Assembly (NCBI RefSeq): GCF_000220525.1
Contig: NZ_AFPK01000014.1
Span: 1-64,000, forward strand
Length of the DNA: 64,000 nt
Reading direction: 5' to 3'
Source: Ochrovirga pacifica
GTDB taxonomy: Bacteria; Bacteroidota; Bacteroidia; Flavobacteriales; Flavobacteriaceae
Part shown: positions 54,431-63,127 of the stretch, in pieces
Layout of the letters: every line of letters starts with the position of its first letter
Numbering within the stretch: position 1 is the first letter of the stretch
Translations under genes and position numbers: made by a program
The notes under the pieces: model-generated
The model's database searches: none
Seen by the model: only the letters and a program-made list of their open reading frames with translations
What the model was told of the DNA's origin: nothing

Positions 54431-55539
54431 GATTCTTGGTGACTGTATAAATTTTTTGCAACTTGATATCCCTTTTCTGTTAAAGACCAATTGCTTTTAT
54501 TCAATAAAATTAAATCTTCTGACTGTAGTTTTTTTAAACTCTTTTTGGTGTATCCTTGAAAATTATTTAGCAATTGAATTTTATGCGGATGTGAAATATT
54601 ATCGTGTGTCTTTACAATTTCATACATAAAAGAAAGCGTTTTCATTAACTTTAAGTCATTTCTATTTTTCCATAGTTTGATTTGCTTAAACAACAAACCA
54701 CGAATAGGAGAAAACACAAAAGAAAACACCACAAAGCCAGTAGCAATTAACACAATTACTGGACCTGTTGCTAGATGATTTGCACTAGCACTAATGGCGG
54801 TTCCAACCACACCAGAAATTGCTCCAAAAAGACCTGCTAAAAACACCATTGTAGCCAAACTATTTGTCCACTGTCTTGCAGCTGCAGCGGGTGCTAACAA
54901 CATGGCACTCATTAACACTACACCTACTGTTTGCAAGCCCATAATAATGGCTACTACAATCAACGATGTAATTAGCGTATCTACCCACTTTACATTAAAA
55001 CCCAACGTTAGTGTATAATCGGCATCAAACAATACAATTTTAAATTCTTTCCAAAACAACAATACTATGGCTACAGATATTGTGGTAATTGCAACCATCA
55101 ACCAAACATCACTAGCTAAGAGTGTAGCTGCTTGTCCAAAAAGATATTTTTCTAGTCCCGATTGATTGGCATTGGGTAGTTTTTGGATATAAGTTAACAA
55201 CAACATTCCAAATCCAAAAAAAGTAGACAAAACAATTCCCAAAGCGGTATCTGATTTTAAATGTGTTTTAGATATAATTCCTTTAATAAATACAGCACTA
55301 ATCAAACCACTAGCCAAAGCACCTAACAACAAACCATTGTTGTCTTTTACTCCTAATATTAAAAAAACCAAGGCAATTCCTGGCAAAGAAGCATGAGAAA
55401 TAGCATCTCCTAACAAGCTTTGCTTACGCAACACAGCAAAACTTCCTAACACACCACACAGTGCCCCTAGTACAGCTGTACCCACTGTAATAATTTGCAA
55501 AGTATAGTCTTTGAATAACAACTCTAAATATTGCTCCAT
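54427..55539 (-). CDS. Metal ABC transporter permease with C-terminal winged-helix-like tail (first)
   Basis: A 370-aa ABC-3 permease with about eight or nine hydrophobic segments, GDAISHASLPGIALVFL and GLQTVGVVLMSAMLLAPAAAA (shortened here). The last 80 residues are cytosolic and winged-helix-like (NRNDLKLMKTLSFMYEIVKT, KKLQSEDLILLNKSNWSLTEKGYQVAK cut short). Manganese or zinc is the likely cargo. It starts 14 bp after the ATPase gene and is coupled to the second permease by ATGA. Confidence 0.88.
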   Translation of the reverse strand: MEQYLELLFKDYTLQIITVGTAVLGALCGVLGSFAVLRKQSLLGDAISHASLPGIALVFLILGVKDNNGLLLGALASGLISAVFIKGIISKTHLKSDTALGIVLSTFFGFGMLLLTYIQKLPNANQSGLEKYLFGQAATLLASDVWLMVAITTISVAIVLLFWKEFKIVLFDADYTLTLGFNVKWVDTLITSLIVVAIIMGLQTVGVVLMSAMLLAPAAAARQWTNSLATMVFLAGLFGAISGVVGTAISASANHLATGPVIVLIATGFVVFSFVFSPIRGLLFKQIKLWKNRNDLKLMKTLSFMYEIVKTHDNISHPHKIQLLNNFQGYTKKSLKKLQSEDLILLNKSNWSLTEKGYQVAKNLYSHQES

Positions 55540-55553
55540 TGTTTTATTTTTAA

Positions 55554-56291
55554 TTATTGAACAATACTGGTTTTATAATTGATTCCGTAAGTCTTGGTTA
55601 AGTTATCGTCATTAAAAATATCAGCAACGGGACCCGTGGCAATTTTTTTAACGTTTAAAAAAGTGACCCAATCAAAATATTCAGGAACTGTTTGCAAATC
55701 GTGATGTACTACAACTACGGTTTTTCCTGCTTTTCTTAACTCTTTAAGTATCTGAATAATCGCTTTTTCTGTAGTAGCATCTACCCCTTGAAAAGGCTCA
55801 TCCATAAAGTAAATCGCAGCATTTTGTACCAAAGCTCTTGCTAAAAAAATACGTTGTTGTTGACCACCTGATAATTGTGAAATTTGACGGTTTTGAAATG
55901 GTAACATTCCTACTTTTTCTAAAGCTTCTAATGCTTGTTTTTTTTCGTTAATTCCTGGGCGTTTCATCCATCCTAAAGCACCATACGTTCCCATCATTAC
56001 CACATCCAAAGCCGTAGTAGGAAAATCCCAATCTACACTTCCTTTTTGAGGCACATACGCCACTAAAGAGCGTTGTTTTTTATAGGACTTTCCGTATACA
56101 GAAACCGAACCAGCCAAAGGCTTTATTATGTTTAATATAGATTTTAACAAGGTAGATTTACCAGCACCATTAGGCCCTACAATAGCCATCAACACTCCTT
56201 CTGGAATCTGTAAATCTATATCCCACAAGACAGGTTTGTAATTGTAAGCTACCGTTAAATCATCTACCGCTATAGCTATTTTCTGTTTCAT
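55554..56291 (-). CDS. Metal ABC transporter ATP-binding protein
   Basis: A 245-aa ATPase of the ZnuC/MntB/TroB group. Walker [14 protein letters not shown], signature [17 protein letters not shown], Walker [11 protein letters not shown] and the switch [11 protein letters not shown] are intact. It energises the two permeases encoded downstream and takes metal from the binding lipoprotein encoded 18 bp upstream. Confidence 0.95.
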   Translation of the reverse strand: MKQKIAIAVDDLTVAYNYKPVLWDIDLQIPEGVLMAIVGPNGAGKSTLLKSILNIIKPLAGSVSVYGKSYKKQRSLVAYVPQKGSVDWDFPTTALDVVMMGTYGALGWMKRPGINEKKQALEALEKVGMLPFQNRQISQLSGGQQQRIFLARALVQNAAIYFMDEPFQGVDATTEKAIIQILKELRKAGKTVVVVHHDLQTVPEYFDWVTFLNVKKIATGPVADIFNDDNLTKTYGINYKTSIVQ

Positions 56292-56309
56292 ATTATTGCT
56301 ATTTTGCTT

Positions 56310-57224
56310 TTATTTTAAAGCATTTACGATAGTAGCCACATTGTAGCGATACATACCCACATAACTTCCTGTTTTTTCTGATGGATTTCCTAAAGCATCA
56401 GAAAACAACTCTCCTCCTATATTTACTTCTTGTCCTTTTGATTTGACAGCTGCTTGCAAAGCTTTAACCGTTCTTTTAGGAACCGAACTTTCTATAAAAA
56501 CAGCTTTTATTTGATGCCTAATGATAAAATCAGAAATACGTTGTACATCTTTTACTCCAGCCTCTGTTGCTGTTGACAAACCTTGCAACCCTACCACTTC
56601 AAAATCAAATTCTTTACCGAAATATGAAAAAGCATCATGAGCTGTTACTAAAATTCTTTTTTCTTTGGACAACACTGCAATGCTTTTTGCAATTTCTTGT
56701 TTTAAAGCCTGCAACTCTTGTACATATTCCTTTCCATTTTTTTCATAGATGTCTGAATTTTCAGGATTGATGTCGCTTAACTTTTTTACCAATTGCTCTG
56801 CAATCATTTTCCAGTTATCTATAGAAAACCAAATATGCGGATCGTGAGCACTGGCAAACATTTGAGAATGAATGATTTTTTCCTTAGGCAATAAGCTACC
56901 AACAGCAATCGTTTTTTTACCTATTTGATTCATTTTATCAAATACATCTACCAGCTTTCCTTCTAAATGCAATCCGTTGTACACAATTACATCTGCATCT
57001 GTCAATTTCTTTAAATCTCCTGCAGATGCTTTGTACAAATGAGGATCTACTCCTGCCCCCATCATTCCTTGTACCTCCACTGCATCACCTCCTAATATTT
57101 TTACCAAATCGGTAATCATAGTAGTGGTACAAACTATTGTAAATTTTTTATGTTTTTGTTTTTTAGGAGTATTACAGGATACAAACATCACACTTAACAA
57201 CCCTAATAGAACTATTTTTTTCAT
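56310..57224 (-). CDS. Metal-binding lipoprotein of ABC transporter (TroA/MntC/ZnuA type)
   Basis: A 304-aa cluster A-I solute-binding protein with SPII signal (VMFVSCNTPK, Cys17). Candidate metal ligands are the histidines in GAGVDPHLYK, SAHDPHIWFS and TAHDAFSYFG, and the acidic residue in LFSDALG near the C-terminus. There is no long His-rich loop of the ZnuA type, which leans toward manganese rather than zinc. 5 bp after the MntR-like gene, so in the same operon. Confidence 0.93.
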   Translation of the reverse strand: MKKIVLLGLLSVMFVSCNTPKKQKHKKFTIVCTTTMITDLVKILGGDAVEVQGMMGAGVDPHLYKASAGDLKKLTDADVIVYNGLHLEGKLVDVFDKMNQIGKKTIAVGSLLPKEKIIHSQMFASAHDPHIWFSIDNWKMIAEQLVKKLSDINPENSDIYEKNGKEYVQELQALKQEIAKSIAVLSKEKRILVTAHDAFSYFGKEFDFEVVGLQGLSTATEAGVKDVQRISDFIIRHQIKAVFIESSVPKRTVKALQAAVKSKGQEVNIGGELFSDALGNPSEKTGSYVGMYRYNVATIVNALK

Positions 57225-57229
57225 TTTTT

Positions 57230-57898
57230 TTAATCTTGTTGTTTCACATATAAATTGCTTGCTATTTGCTGAGAAATAGAAATTTGTTTTTTATCTATCC
57301 ACAACATCATAGAATTGTCAAAACTTTCTTTATGCAATACTTTAATAGCCGCTCCAAGCTTGATTTCTACTTTGTCTAAATATTTTAAAAACTCACTAGA
57401 ACTATCTTTAATTCCCACAATTTTACTTTCCTGACCAATTTTTAAGGAAGACAGTACAGCGACATCTCGTTTGGCAAAATTCCCTTCTTTATCTGGAATG
57501 GGATCCCCATGCGGATCGTATCTAGGAAAATCTAAAAAAGCATCCAAGCTATTGGTCAACTTCACAGACTTTACATGCTCTAACTGTTCAGCTACTTCGT
57601 GAACTTCGTCCCATTGAAATCCTAAGTGACGAACCAAAAACACTTCCCACAATCTGTGTTTTCTAATTACATGTATGGCAATTTCTCTACCGTTTTCAGT
57701 TAACGAAACTCCTTGATATTTTACATAATTCACCAATTCTTTTTCTGATAATTTTTTTACCATATCAGTTACAGAAGAAGCTTTAGTAGCTAGCTTTTCT
57801 GCAATTTTATTGGTACTTACCGCTTTGTTACTTACAACAAACAAGCTATAAATAGCCTTTAGGTAATTCTCTTCTGTTTGTGACAAATCAAATTTCAT
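57230..57898 (-). CDS. DtxR/MntR-family metal-dependent repressor
   Basis: A 222-aa regulator: winged helix (residues 1-70, with TNKIAEKLATKASSVTDMVK), dimerisation and metal domain, and a C-terminal SH3/FeoA-like domain (SLKIGQESKIVGIKD). Metal residues His81 and HEVAEQLEH (His100, Glu104, Glu107, His108) carry Glu where DtxR has Cys102, the MntR pattern; the first-helix ligand position reads Asn11. Manganese sensing is therefore likelier than iron. It leads its own ABC transporter operon and shares its upstream region, with a 28-bp palindrome, with a TonB receptor gene. Confidence 0.9.
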   Translation of the reverse strand: MKFDLSQTEENYLKAIYSLFVVSNKAVSTNKIAEKLATKASSVTDMVKKLSEKELVNYVKYQGVSLTENGREIAIHVIRKHRLWEVFLVRHLGFQWDEVHEVAEQLEHVKSVKLTNSLDAFLDFPRYDPHGDPIPDKEGNFAKRDVAVLSSLKIGQESKIVGIKDSSSEFLKYLDKVEIKLGAAIKVLHKESFDNSMMLWIDKKQISISQQIASNLYVKQQD

Positions 57899-57903
57899 TA
57901 TTG

Positions 57904-57911
57904 CAAATATA
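57904..57911 (-). promoter_or_regulatory. TATATTTG -10 element of the MntR-ABC operon
   Basis: Perfect TAnnTTTG on the minus strand ending 5 nt before the regulator ATG, implying a nearly leaderless mRNA. No TTTG at standard spacing. Confidence 0.5.
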
Positions 57912-57938
57912 TAAATTAATACAACAGTTTTGTTTAAA

Positions 57939-57966
57939 ATTTTTTTTAGACAAGTCTAAAAAAAAT
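57939..57966. promoter_or_regulatory. 28-bp perfect palindrome, MntR-type operator candidate
   Basis: A symmetric site centred on 57952-57953: core TTTAGAC-AA-GTCTAAA extended by runs of T and A to 13-bp arms. It lies between the divergent MntR-like operon and the TonB-receptor gene, overlapping the -35 side of the receptor promoter (-10 at 57970-57977). Size and shape fit a DtxR/MntR dimer site that could control both directions. A bidirectional hairpin terminator is less likely in a divergent promoter region. Confidence 0.7.
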
Positions 57967-57969
57967 ATA

Positions 57970-57977
57970 TAGATTTG
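57970..57977 (+). promoter_or_regulatory. TAGATTTG -10 element of the TonB-receptor gene
   Basis: TAnnTTTG 35 nt before the ATG, 3 bp after the palindrome; the -33 zone falls inside the palindrome. Confidence 0.55.
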
Positions 57978-58012
57978 CATAAAACAAATAAATTATTCAA
58001 AAAACTATTATA

Positions 58013-60328
58013 ATGAAAACTCTAATAGCCATCCTCATATCTCTATGCTGTTATACCGTATACGCACAAAAAAGCAAACTAACAGGTAAGGTAGAAAGTA
58101 ATGGCATACCTGTTTTGGCAACTGTTAATATTAAAGAAAACAACCTGACTACTGGTACCGAAATAGATGGAACATTTGCTATTGCTACTTCTCCTGGTAC
58201 CAAGACTTTAGAAATTTCGGCAATTGGTTACAAAACCTTAGAACTATCTGTTGTATTAAAAGAAGATCAAACCTTAGTTAAAAACATAGAACTAAAAGAA
58301 GATATTTTAGGACTAAACAAAGTTGTAGTAACTGCTACTAGAGGTTATCTAGACAGAAAAAAAGCCCCGGTAATTGTTACCGTGACCGATGCCAAAGTTT
58401 TGGAGGCTACCCAAGCAATTAGCCTATCTGAAGGGCTGAATTTTCAACCAGGCTTAAGAATGGAAACCAACTGTCAAAATTGTGGAACATCAGAAGTAAA
58501 GATGAATGGACTAAATGGCTCTTACAGTCAAATTTTAATTGACAGTCGACCTATTTTTAGTGCTCTTAACAGTGTTTACGGATTGGATCAAATTCCAGCA
58601 AATATCATCAAACAAATAGAAGTTGTACGTGGTGGAGGTTCTGCTTTGTACGGATCCAATGCCATTGCAGGAACCATCAACATTATTACCAAAGACCCTT
58701 TGGAAAATAGCTTTAGCATAGGAACTAATTTGGCACTGATTGATGGAAAATCAGAAGACAAAACATTGCTATTTAACGGAACTGTCATCAACAAAAATTT
58801 AGATACGGGAATTGCATTGTTTGGGATGAAAAGAGCTAGAGAGGCGTTTGATTATGACAACGATGGTTTTACTGAAATCACACAACTAGAAAACACTTCT
58901 TTTGGCCTAAAGGCTTTTACCAGACCTAACGACAGAAAAAAAATAACAGCAGAATTTAATGCGAATAACGAGTTTAGAAGAGGTGGTAACCAATTGAACC
59001 TACTGCCTTTTTTATCGGATGTTACTGAACAAATAGAATCTACCATTGTGTCTGGAGGGTTAACTTACGAATACTTAACCCCTTCTAAAAAAGACAATTA
59101 TTCTGTATATGCATCAACTTCTTTTTCTAAAAACAAAAACTTTTATGGAGGACTGGCAGGAAACCAAGCAACCGAAAGCAACATTGATGAAAGTATTGAA
59201 GGCTATGGAAATTCAGAAGATATTACTTTTGTAACTGGTGCACAATACGCACATAAGTTTGATCAGTTTTTAAACAACACAGGAACTTTTACAGGGGGGA
59301 TTGAATACAAATACAATGACATTGACGACCGAAAAGAAAACCCTGATTTTGAACCTATTTTACAAACAACACATTTAATAGGAGTATACGCACAACAAGA
59401 GTGGGTTGTAAACAACAACTTAAGAATTTTAGGAGGATTAAGAGCTGACAAACACAATTTGGTTAAGGAAAACATTATACTAAACCCTAGAGCCAATATT
59501 CTATACAACATTCATGAAAATTTACGTTGGCGATTTAGTTATGCCAAAGGCTTTAGAGCTCCTCAGATCTACGGAGAAGATGTACATGCCTCTTTAGCAG
59601 CAGGAGAAATTAGTAGAATTAGAAATGACGATGATTTAAAGTCGGAAACTTCGCACAGTCTGTTAACTTCGTTAGACTGGTCAAAAGAATTAAGTGAAGG
59701 TGATTTTTCATTAGTAACCGAAGCCTTTTACACCCAACTAAACGATGCTTTTGCTTTGGAACAAGGCCCTGAGACTGCTCCAGGTTCTAAAATTTTTGAA
59801 TGGATTCGAAGCAATTCTTCTGGAGCTAAAGTATACGGACTAAACATTGAAACAAAATACGCTCCCAACAAAAAATGGCTAGCTCAGGCAGGTGCCACCA
59901 TTCAGCGTGCTTTGTACGATGAAAAAGTTGCTTGGTCTGAAGAAGAACAAGATCAAGCTACAAGAGAATTTAACAAAACCCCTAATTTCTATGCTAATTT
60001 TGTGATTACACATGCTCCTATTAAAGAATTTCAAAACAACGTTTCTGGAGTTTTTACGAGCCCTATGCATGTACAACACCTAGCTGGATTTATTTCTAAT
60101 GATAAATTAGAAAAATCACCCAGCTTTTTTGAACTGAATTGGAAATCTTCTTATCAGTTTTACCTAAGCAATCATCAACATACTTATTTAGAGGTTTCAG
60201 CTGGAATTCAAAATATTTTTAATGCATATCAAAGCGATTTTGACCAAGGTGTAGATAGAGACGTTAGCTATATCTACGGACCTCAACGTCCAAGAACCGT
60301 TTTTGTGGGTTGCAAATTTGGATTGTAG
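58013..60328 (+). CDS. TonB-dependent outer-membrane receptor
   Basis: A 771-aa receptor. Signal peptide (1-18, ending TVYAQ), a carboxypeptidase-regulatory-like beta-sandwich (about 20-95), a TonB-dependent plug (LNKVVVTATRGYLDRKKAPV, cut here; IKQIEVVRGGGSALYGSNAIAGTINI shortened) and a 22-strand barrel ending in VGCKFGL. A CxxC-like pair (NCQNCG, near residue 155) sits in the plug. It is divergent from the MntR-ABC operon and shares the palindrome, which suggests uptake of manganese or another metal complex across the outer membrane. Ligand unknown; no terminator seen. Confidence 0.9.
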   Translation: MKTLIAILISLCCYTVYAQKSKLTGKVESNGIPVLATVNIKENNLTTGTEIDGTFAIATSPGTKTLEISAIGYKTLELSVVLKEDQTLVKNIELKEDILGLNKVVVTATRGYLDRKKAPVIVTVTDAKVLEATQAISLSEGLNFQPGLRMETNCQNCGTSEVKMNGLNGSYSQILIDSRPIFSALNSVYGLDQIPANIIKQIEVVRGGGSALYGSNAIAGTINIITKDPLENSFSIGTNLALIDGKSEDKTLLFNGTVINKNLDTGIALFGMKRAREAFDYDNDGFTEITQLENTSFGLKAFTRPNDRKKITAEFNANNEFRRGGNQLNLLPFLSDVTEQIESTIVSGGLTYEYLTPSKKDNYSVYASTSFSKNKNFYGGLAGNQATESNIDESIEGYGNSEDITFVTGAQYAHKFDQFLNNTGTFTGGIEYKYNDIDDRKENPDFEPILQTTHLIGVYAQQEWVVNNNLRILGGLRADKHNLVKENIILNPRANILYNIHENLRWRFSYAKGFRAPQIYGEDVHASLAAGEISRIRNDDDLKSETSHSLLTSLDWSKELSEGDFSLVTEAFYTQLNDAFALEQGPETAPGSKIFEWIRSNSSGAKVYGLNIETKYAPNKKWLAQAGATIQRALYDEKVAWSEEEQDQATREFNKTPNFYANFVITHAPIKEFQNNVSGVFTSPMHVQHLAGFISNDKLEKSPSFFELNWKSSYQFYLSNHQHTYLEVSAGIQNIFNAYQSDFDQGVDRDVSYIYGPQRPRTVFVGCKFGL

Positions 60329-60609
60329 TAGCCAAACACTTTTATTCCCTAAATTTTACGAATTGTTAATTCACTTTTTCTTTTTAGCACACAATATGCG
60401 CTGTACACATGCACACTTACTGAATTAAAAAAAAGGAATTAAAAGCACTGAAACTAAAAACCCAACAAAAAACTAATAATCAAACACTTAAAAAAACCTT
60501 AAGAAAAATAAACAGCTACTATTTACAAATAGGAAAAACACATCATTTTATTTTTTAAGCTTGATAAATTCGTATTTTAGCAGATATCAAAATACTATAA
60601 CAAATCATT

Positions 60610-61623
60610 ATGGCAAAAGAGAAAAACGAAAAGGATGACAAATTAAAAGCCTTGCAGCTTACCCTAGATAAATTGGATAAAACTTACGGAAAAGGAGCTG
60701 TGATGAAAATGGGAGACATGGCTGCACAAGATGTAGAAGTTATCTCTTCGGGTTCTTTAGGACTAGATTTGGCGTTGGGCGTAGGAGGCTATCCTAAGGG
60801 ACGAATTATTGAAATTTATGGACCTGAATCTTCGGGTAAAACCACCTTAACGATTCATGCTATTGCCGAAGCACAAAAGGCAGGAGGAATTGCTGCTTTT
60901 ATTGATGCAGAACATGCTTTTGATCGTTTTTACGCAGAAAACTTAGGAGTGGATATAGACAATTTAATTATATCGCAACCTGACCACGGAGAACAGGCTT
61001 TGGAAATTGCTGAAAACTTAATTCGTTCTGGAGCTATAGATATTATTGTGATTGACTCTGTTGCTGCCTTAACTCCTAAAAGTGAAATTGAAGGAGAAAT
61101 GGGAGACTCTAAAATGGGATTGCATGCGCGTTTGATGTCACAAGCTCTACGAAAATTGACAGGAACTATTAGCAAAACCAAGTGTACGGTTATTTTTATC
61201 AACCAATTGCGTGATAAAATTGGAGTTATGTTCGGAAACCCCGAAACAACAACAGGAGGTAATGCACTAAAATTCTACGCTTCGGTTCGTGTTGATATTA
61301 GAAGAAGAACTCAATTAAAAGACGGAGATACCGTAATAGGAAACTCTACCAAAGTTAAAATTGTAAAAAACAAAGTCGCTCCACCATTTCAACAAGCAGA
61401 ATTTGACATTATGTATGGAGAAGGAATTTCTAAAGTAGGTGAAATTTTAGACATTGGTGTAAACTACGGAATCATTAAAAAAAGTGGTTCTTGGTTTAGC
61501 TACGGAGACACAAAATTAGGACAGGGTAGAGATGCTGTAAAAAGCCTAATTAAAGACAATCCTGAATTGGCCGAAGAATTAGAAGCTAAAATTATTGAAG
61601 CGATTAAAAATCCTGAAGAATAA
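60610..61623 (+). CDS. recA: Recombinase RecA
   Basis: Homologous-recombination and SOS ATPase. The 337-aa protein has Walker [12 protein letters not shown], the catalytic-glutamate region FIDAEHAFD, Walker [11 protein letters not shown], loop L1 [20 protein letters not shown] (shortened) and loop L2 [20 protein letters not shown] (20 residues). The C-terminus ends in an acidic tail. The 281-bp gap before it is AT-rich; I find no convincing LexA box or promoter there. Strong terminator follows. Confidence 0.98.
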   Translation: MAKEKNEKDDKLKALQLTLDKLDKTYGKGAVMKMGDMAAQDVEVISSGSLGLDLALGVGGYPKGRIIEIYGPESSGKTTLTIHAIAEAQKAGGIAAFIDAEHAFDRFYAENLGVDIDNLIISQPDHGEQALEIAENLIRSGAIDIIVIDSVAALTPKSEIEGEMGDSKMGLHARLMSQALRKLTGTISKTKCTVIFINQLRDKIGVMFGNPETTTGGNALKFYASVRVDIRRRTQLKDGDTVIGNSTKVKIVKNKVAPPFQQAEFDIMYGEGISKVGEILDIGVNYGIIKKSGSWFSYGDTKLGQGRDAVKSLIKDNPELAEELEAKIIEAIKNPEE

Positions 61624-61639
61624 AAAAACTTCAACTCAA

Positions 61640-61682
61640 AAAACAGGCTGTATCTTTTTTTGATACAGCCTGTTTTTTTTAT
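61640..61682. terminator. Terminator of recA and gldC
   Basis: Perfect 14-bp stem AAACAGGCTGTATC/GATACAGCCTGTTT with a T-loop, A-run before and T8 after. It serves convergent recA and gldC. Confidence 0.92.
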
Positions 61683-61699
61683 CCCTTAGCTTTCAAAAA

Positions 61700-62050
61700 T
61701 TAAGCTTTTTTTGATTTGTCTTCTAACTCTAATTTTTCTGCAAAATAATCACAAAAATCACGCATGGTTGCAGACATCTTTTCATCATTCGTAGCTCTTT
61801 CAAACGTATCTGCCATTTGTACCAAAGTTTGATGAAAAAATACTTTCATTTCATCTACAGGCATTTTTTTTACCCACAAAGGCAAATACAAAGTTTCCTT
61901 GTCTTTGCTATCCCAAACACTAATCAACGTTGCCTTTGCACGGTCTTTGGTTACACCACCACCGGTTGCAGACCATTCTATGCTTTCAGGAACCTTGTTT
62001 TCATCTAAGCCTATTTCAAATTCTATTTTAGATTTATGTGCTACTGCCAT
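61700..62050 (-). CDS. gldC: Gliding motility protein GldC
   Basis: A small cytoplasmic protein of flavobacterial gliding. The 116-aa form from ATG 62050 (MAVAHKSKIEFEIGLDE) matches GldC length and sequence feel; a longer reading from 62104 adds residues without a plausible start and runs toward gldB. Conserved-looking features: IEWSATGGGVTKDRAKATLIS (shortened) and WDSKDKETLYLPLWVKKMPV. In F. johnsoniae gldC is downstream of gldB and stimulates gliding. Order gldB-gldC is kept here, 57 bp apart. Confidence 0.9.
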   Translation of the reverse strand: MAVAHKSKIEFEIGLDENKVPESIEWSATGGGVTKDRAKATLISVWDSKDKETLYLPLWVKKMPVDEMKVFFHQTLVQMADTFERATNDEKMSATMRDFCDYFAEKLELEDKSKKA

Positions 62051-62107
62051 CTTAATTTTGTTTTTGTCTTGTGCAAAGATAGGCAATACCAACGGAGTAC
62101 ACACTAA

Positions 62108-63067
62108 CTACTTTCTGGGTTTAAATTTAGATAAGTTTAAAATTTCCTGAGCATCCATTTTTATCATTTCTTGAACAGAAACTGAGTTGTTTTCCATAAA
62201 AGCTTTTACAATTTGCCACCCCATGTACACCCCTATTTGCCCTGAAGAATCCATATCGGCAGTAGTATAAAATTTAGAAAACGGAGCTGTATCTATAAAC
62301 CGTTCTTTTAAGTCTGAGCTGTTACTATACAACAAATCATTTTTAATAAAATAACTCCAAACAGCTGCTTCATTTTCTATAGCCCACTGCATTTTTTTGG
62401 CAGTATAACCCATCTTTATACCATTCGTAACATGTGGCAAATACAAATCCAACAGGTACATTTTTTTACCTTCAAAAACCATCTTCCCTAAAAAAGTACG
62501 ATTTCTATCAAACAATAATTGACGATCAATTATTGTTTTTGCTACCTGACTTGTCAAATGCTTGGGAGTAAAACTCTCTGCCAAATACGAGGCAAAACCT
62601 TGATAAATTTCGTGTTCTTTGCCTAAGAACATATCCAACGATATCAGCAACAAGTTATTGGCATACAACACACGATCTTGATAAGAAACCCCTGTAAGAT
62701 CTGTAACCACTGTAGGCAAAACAAAGTCTTTTTGATAAAATTTTATATGCTGAAACAAGTTTTTCAACTCTTTTTTTTGTGATGCAAAATCTCCATATAC
62801 TTTTCTTACTTCTTTGTACAAAAATTGCTGTATAGAGTCTTGCATTCTATTAACAACAACACTATCGGGCATTTGCACAGGAAACATGTATGGATATTCT
62901 TTTTTTAATTTTGGTAAATCTTTTGGAGTTGCTGTAAAAAGTGCATTGTGAAATAAATCAAACGAAACATCAATAGCTACTTTGCTGATTTTTTCTTCTT
63001 TTTTTGAGGTAGAATTACAGCCATATAGCAGAAAACTAACCAACAATAGACACATCCATTTTTTCAT
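62108..63067 (-). CDS. gldB: Gliding motility lipoprotein GldB
   Basis: A 319-aa lipoprotein required for gliding and type IX secretion-linked motility in F. johnsoniae. The start at 63067 gives a signal peptide with lipobox LLYGC (Cys17). The mature domain is helical (FDLFHNALF, TDLTGVSYQDRVLYANNLLLISLDMFLG shortened, VYMGWQIVKAF). The longer 63154 start is rejected because it overlaps nadE and places the signal peptide internally. A TATTTTTG element lies upstream. Divergent from nadE. Confidence 0.92.
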   Translation of the reverse strand: MKKWMCLLLVSFLLYGCNSTSKKEEKISKVAIDVSFDLFHNALFTATPKDLPKLKKEYPYMFPVQMPDSVVVNRMQDSIQQFLYKEVRKVYGDFASQKKELKNLFQHIKFYQKDFVLPTVVTDLTGVSYQDRVLYANNLLLISLDMFLGKEHEIYQGFASYLAESFTPKHLTSQVAKTIIDRQLLFDRNRTFLGKMVFEGKKMYLLDLYLPHVTNGIKMGYTAKKMQWAIENEAAVWSYFIKNDLLYSNSSDLKERFIDTAPFSKFYTTADMDSSGQIGVYMGWQIVKAFMENNSVSVQEMIKMDAQEILNLSKFKPRK

Positions 63068-63086
63068 ACAGTACCAGATTTTTAAG

Positions 63087-63094
63087 TAAATTTG
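63087..63094 (+). promoter_or_regulatory. TAAATTTG -10 element of nadE
   Basis: TAnnTTTG 33 nt before the nadE ATG, in the intergenic region shared with gldB. Confidence 0.5.
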
Positions 63095-63106
63095 TGTAAC
63101 TCGCAA

Positions 63107-63114
63107 CAAAAATA
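63107..63114 (-). promoter_or_regulatory. TATTTTTG -10 element of gldB-gldC
   Basis: TAnnTTTG on the minus strand 39 nt before the gldB ATG; overlaps the nadE leader on the other strand. Confidence 0.45.
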
Positions 63115-63127
63115 AGAAATAAGCAAT

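Noticed and set aside
57939-57966. Palindrome read as an intrinsic terminator
   Set aside because: It sits between divergent promoters with no converging transcripts to end, and its arms are mostly A/T; an operator is the better reading.
60329-60609. Possible LexA/SOS site before recA
   Set aside because: I found no palindrome of a convincing SOS-box type; the gap is simply AT-rich with a weak small hairpin near 60520.
62051-62104. Longer N-terminus for GldC resembling a signal sequence
   Set aside because: The extra residues run to within 3 bp of gldB and GldC is known as a cytoplasmic protein; ATG 62050 fits the family.
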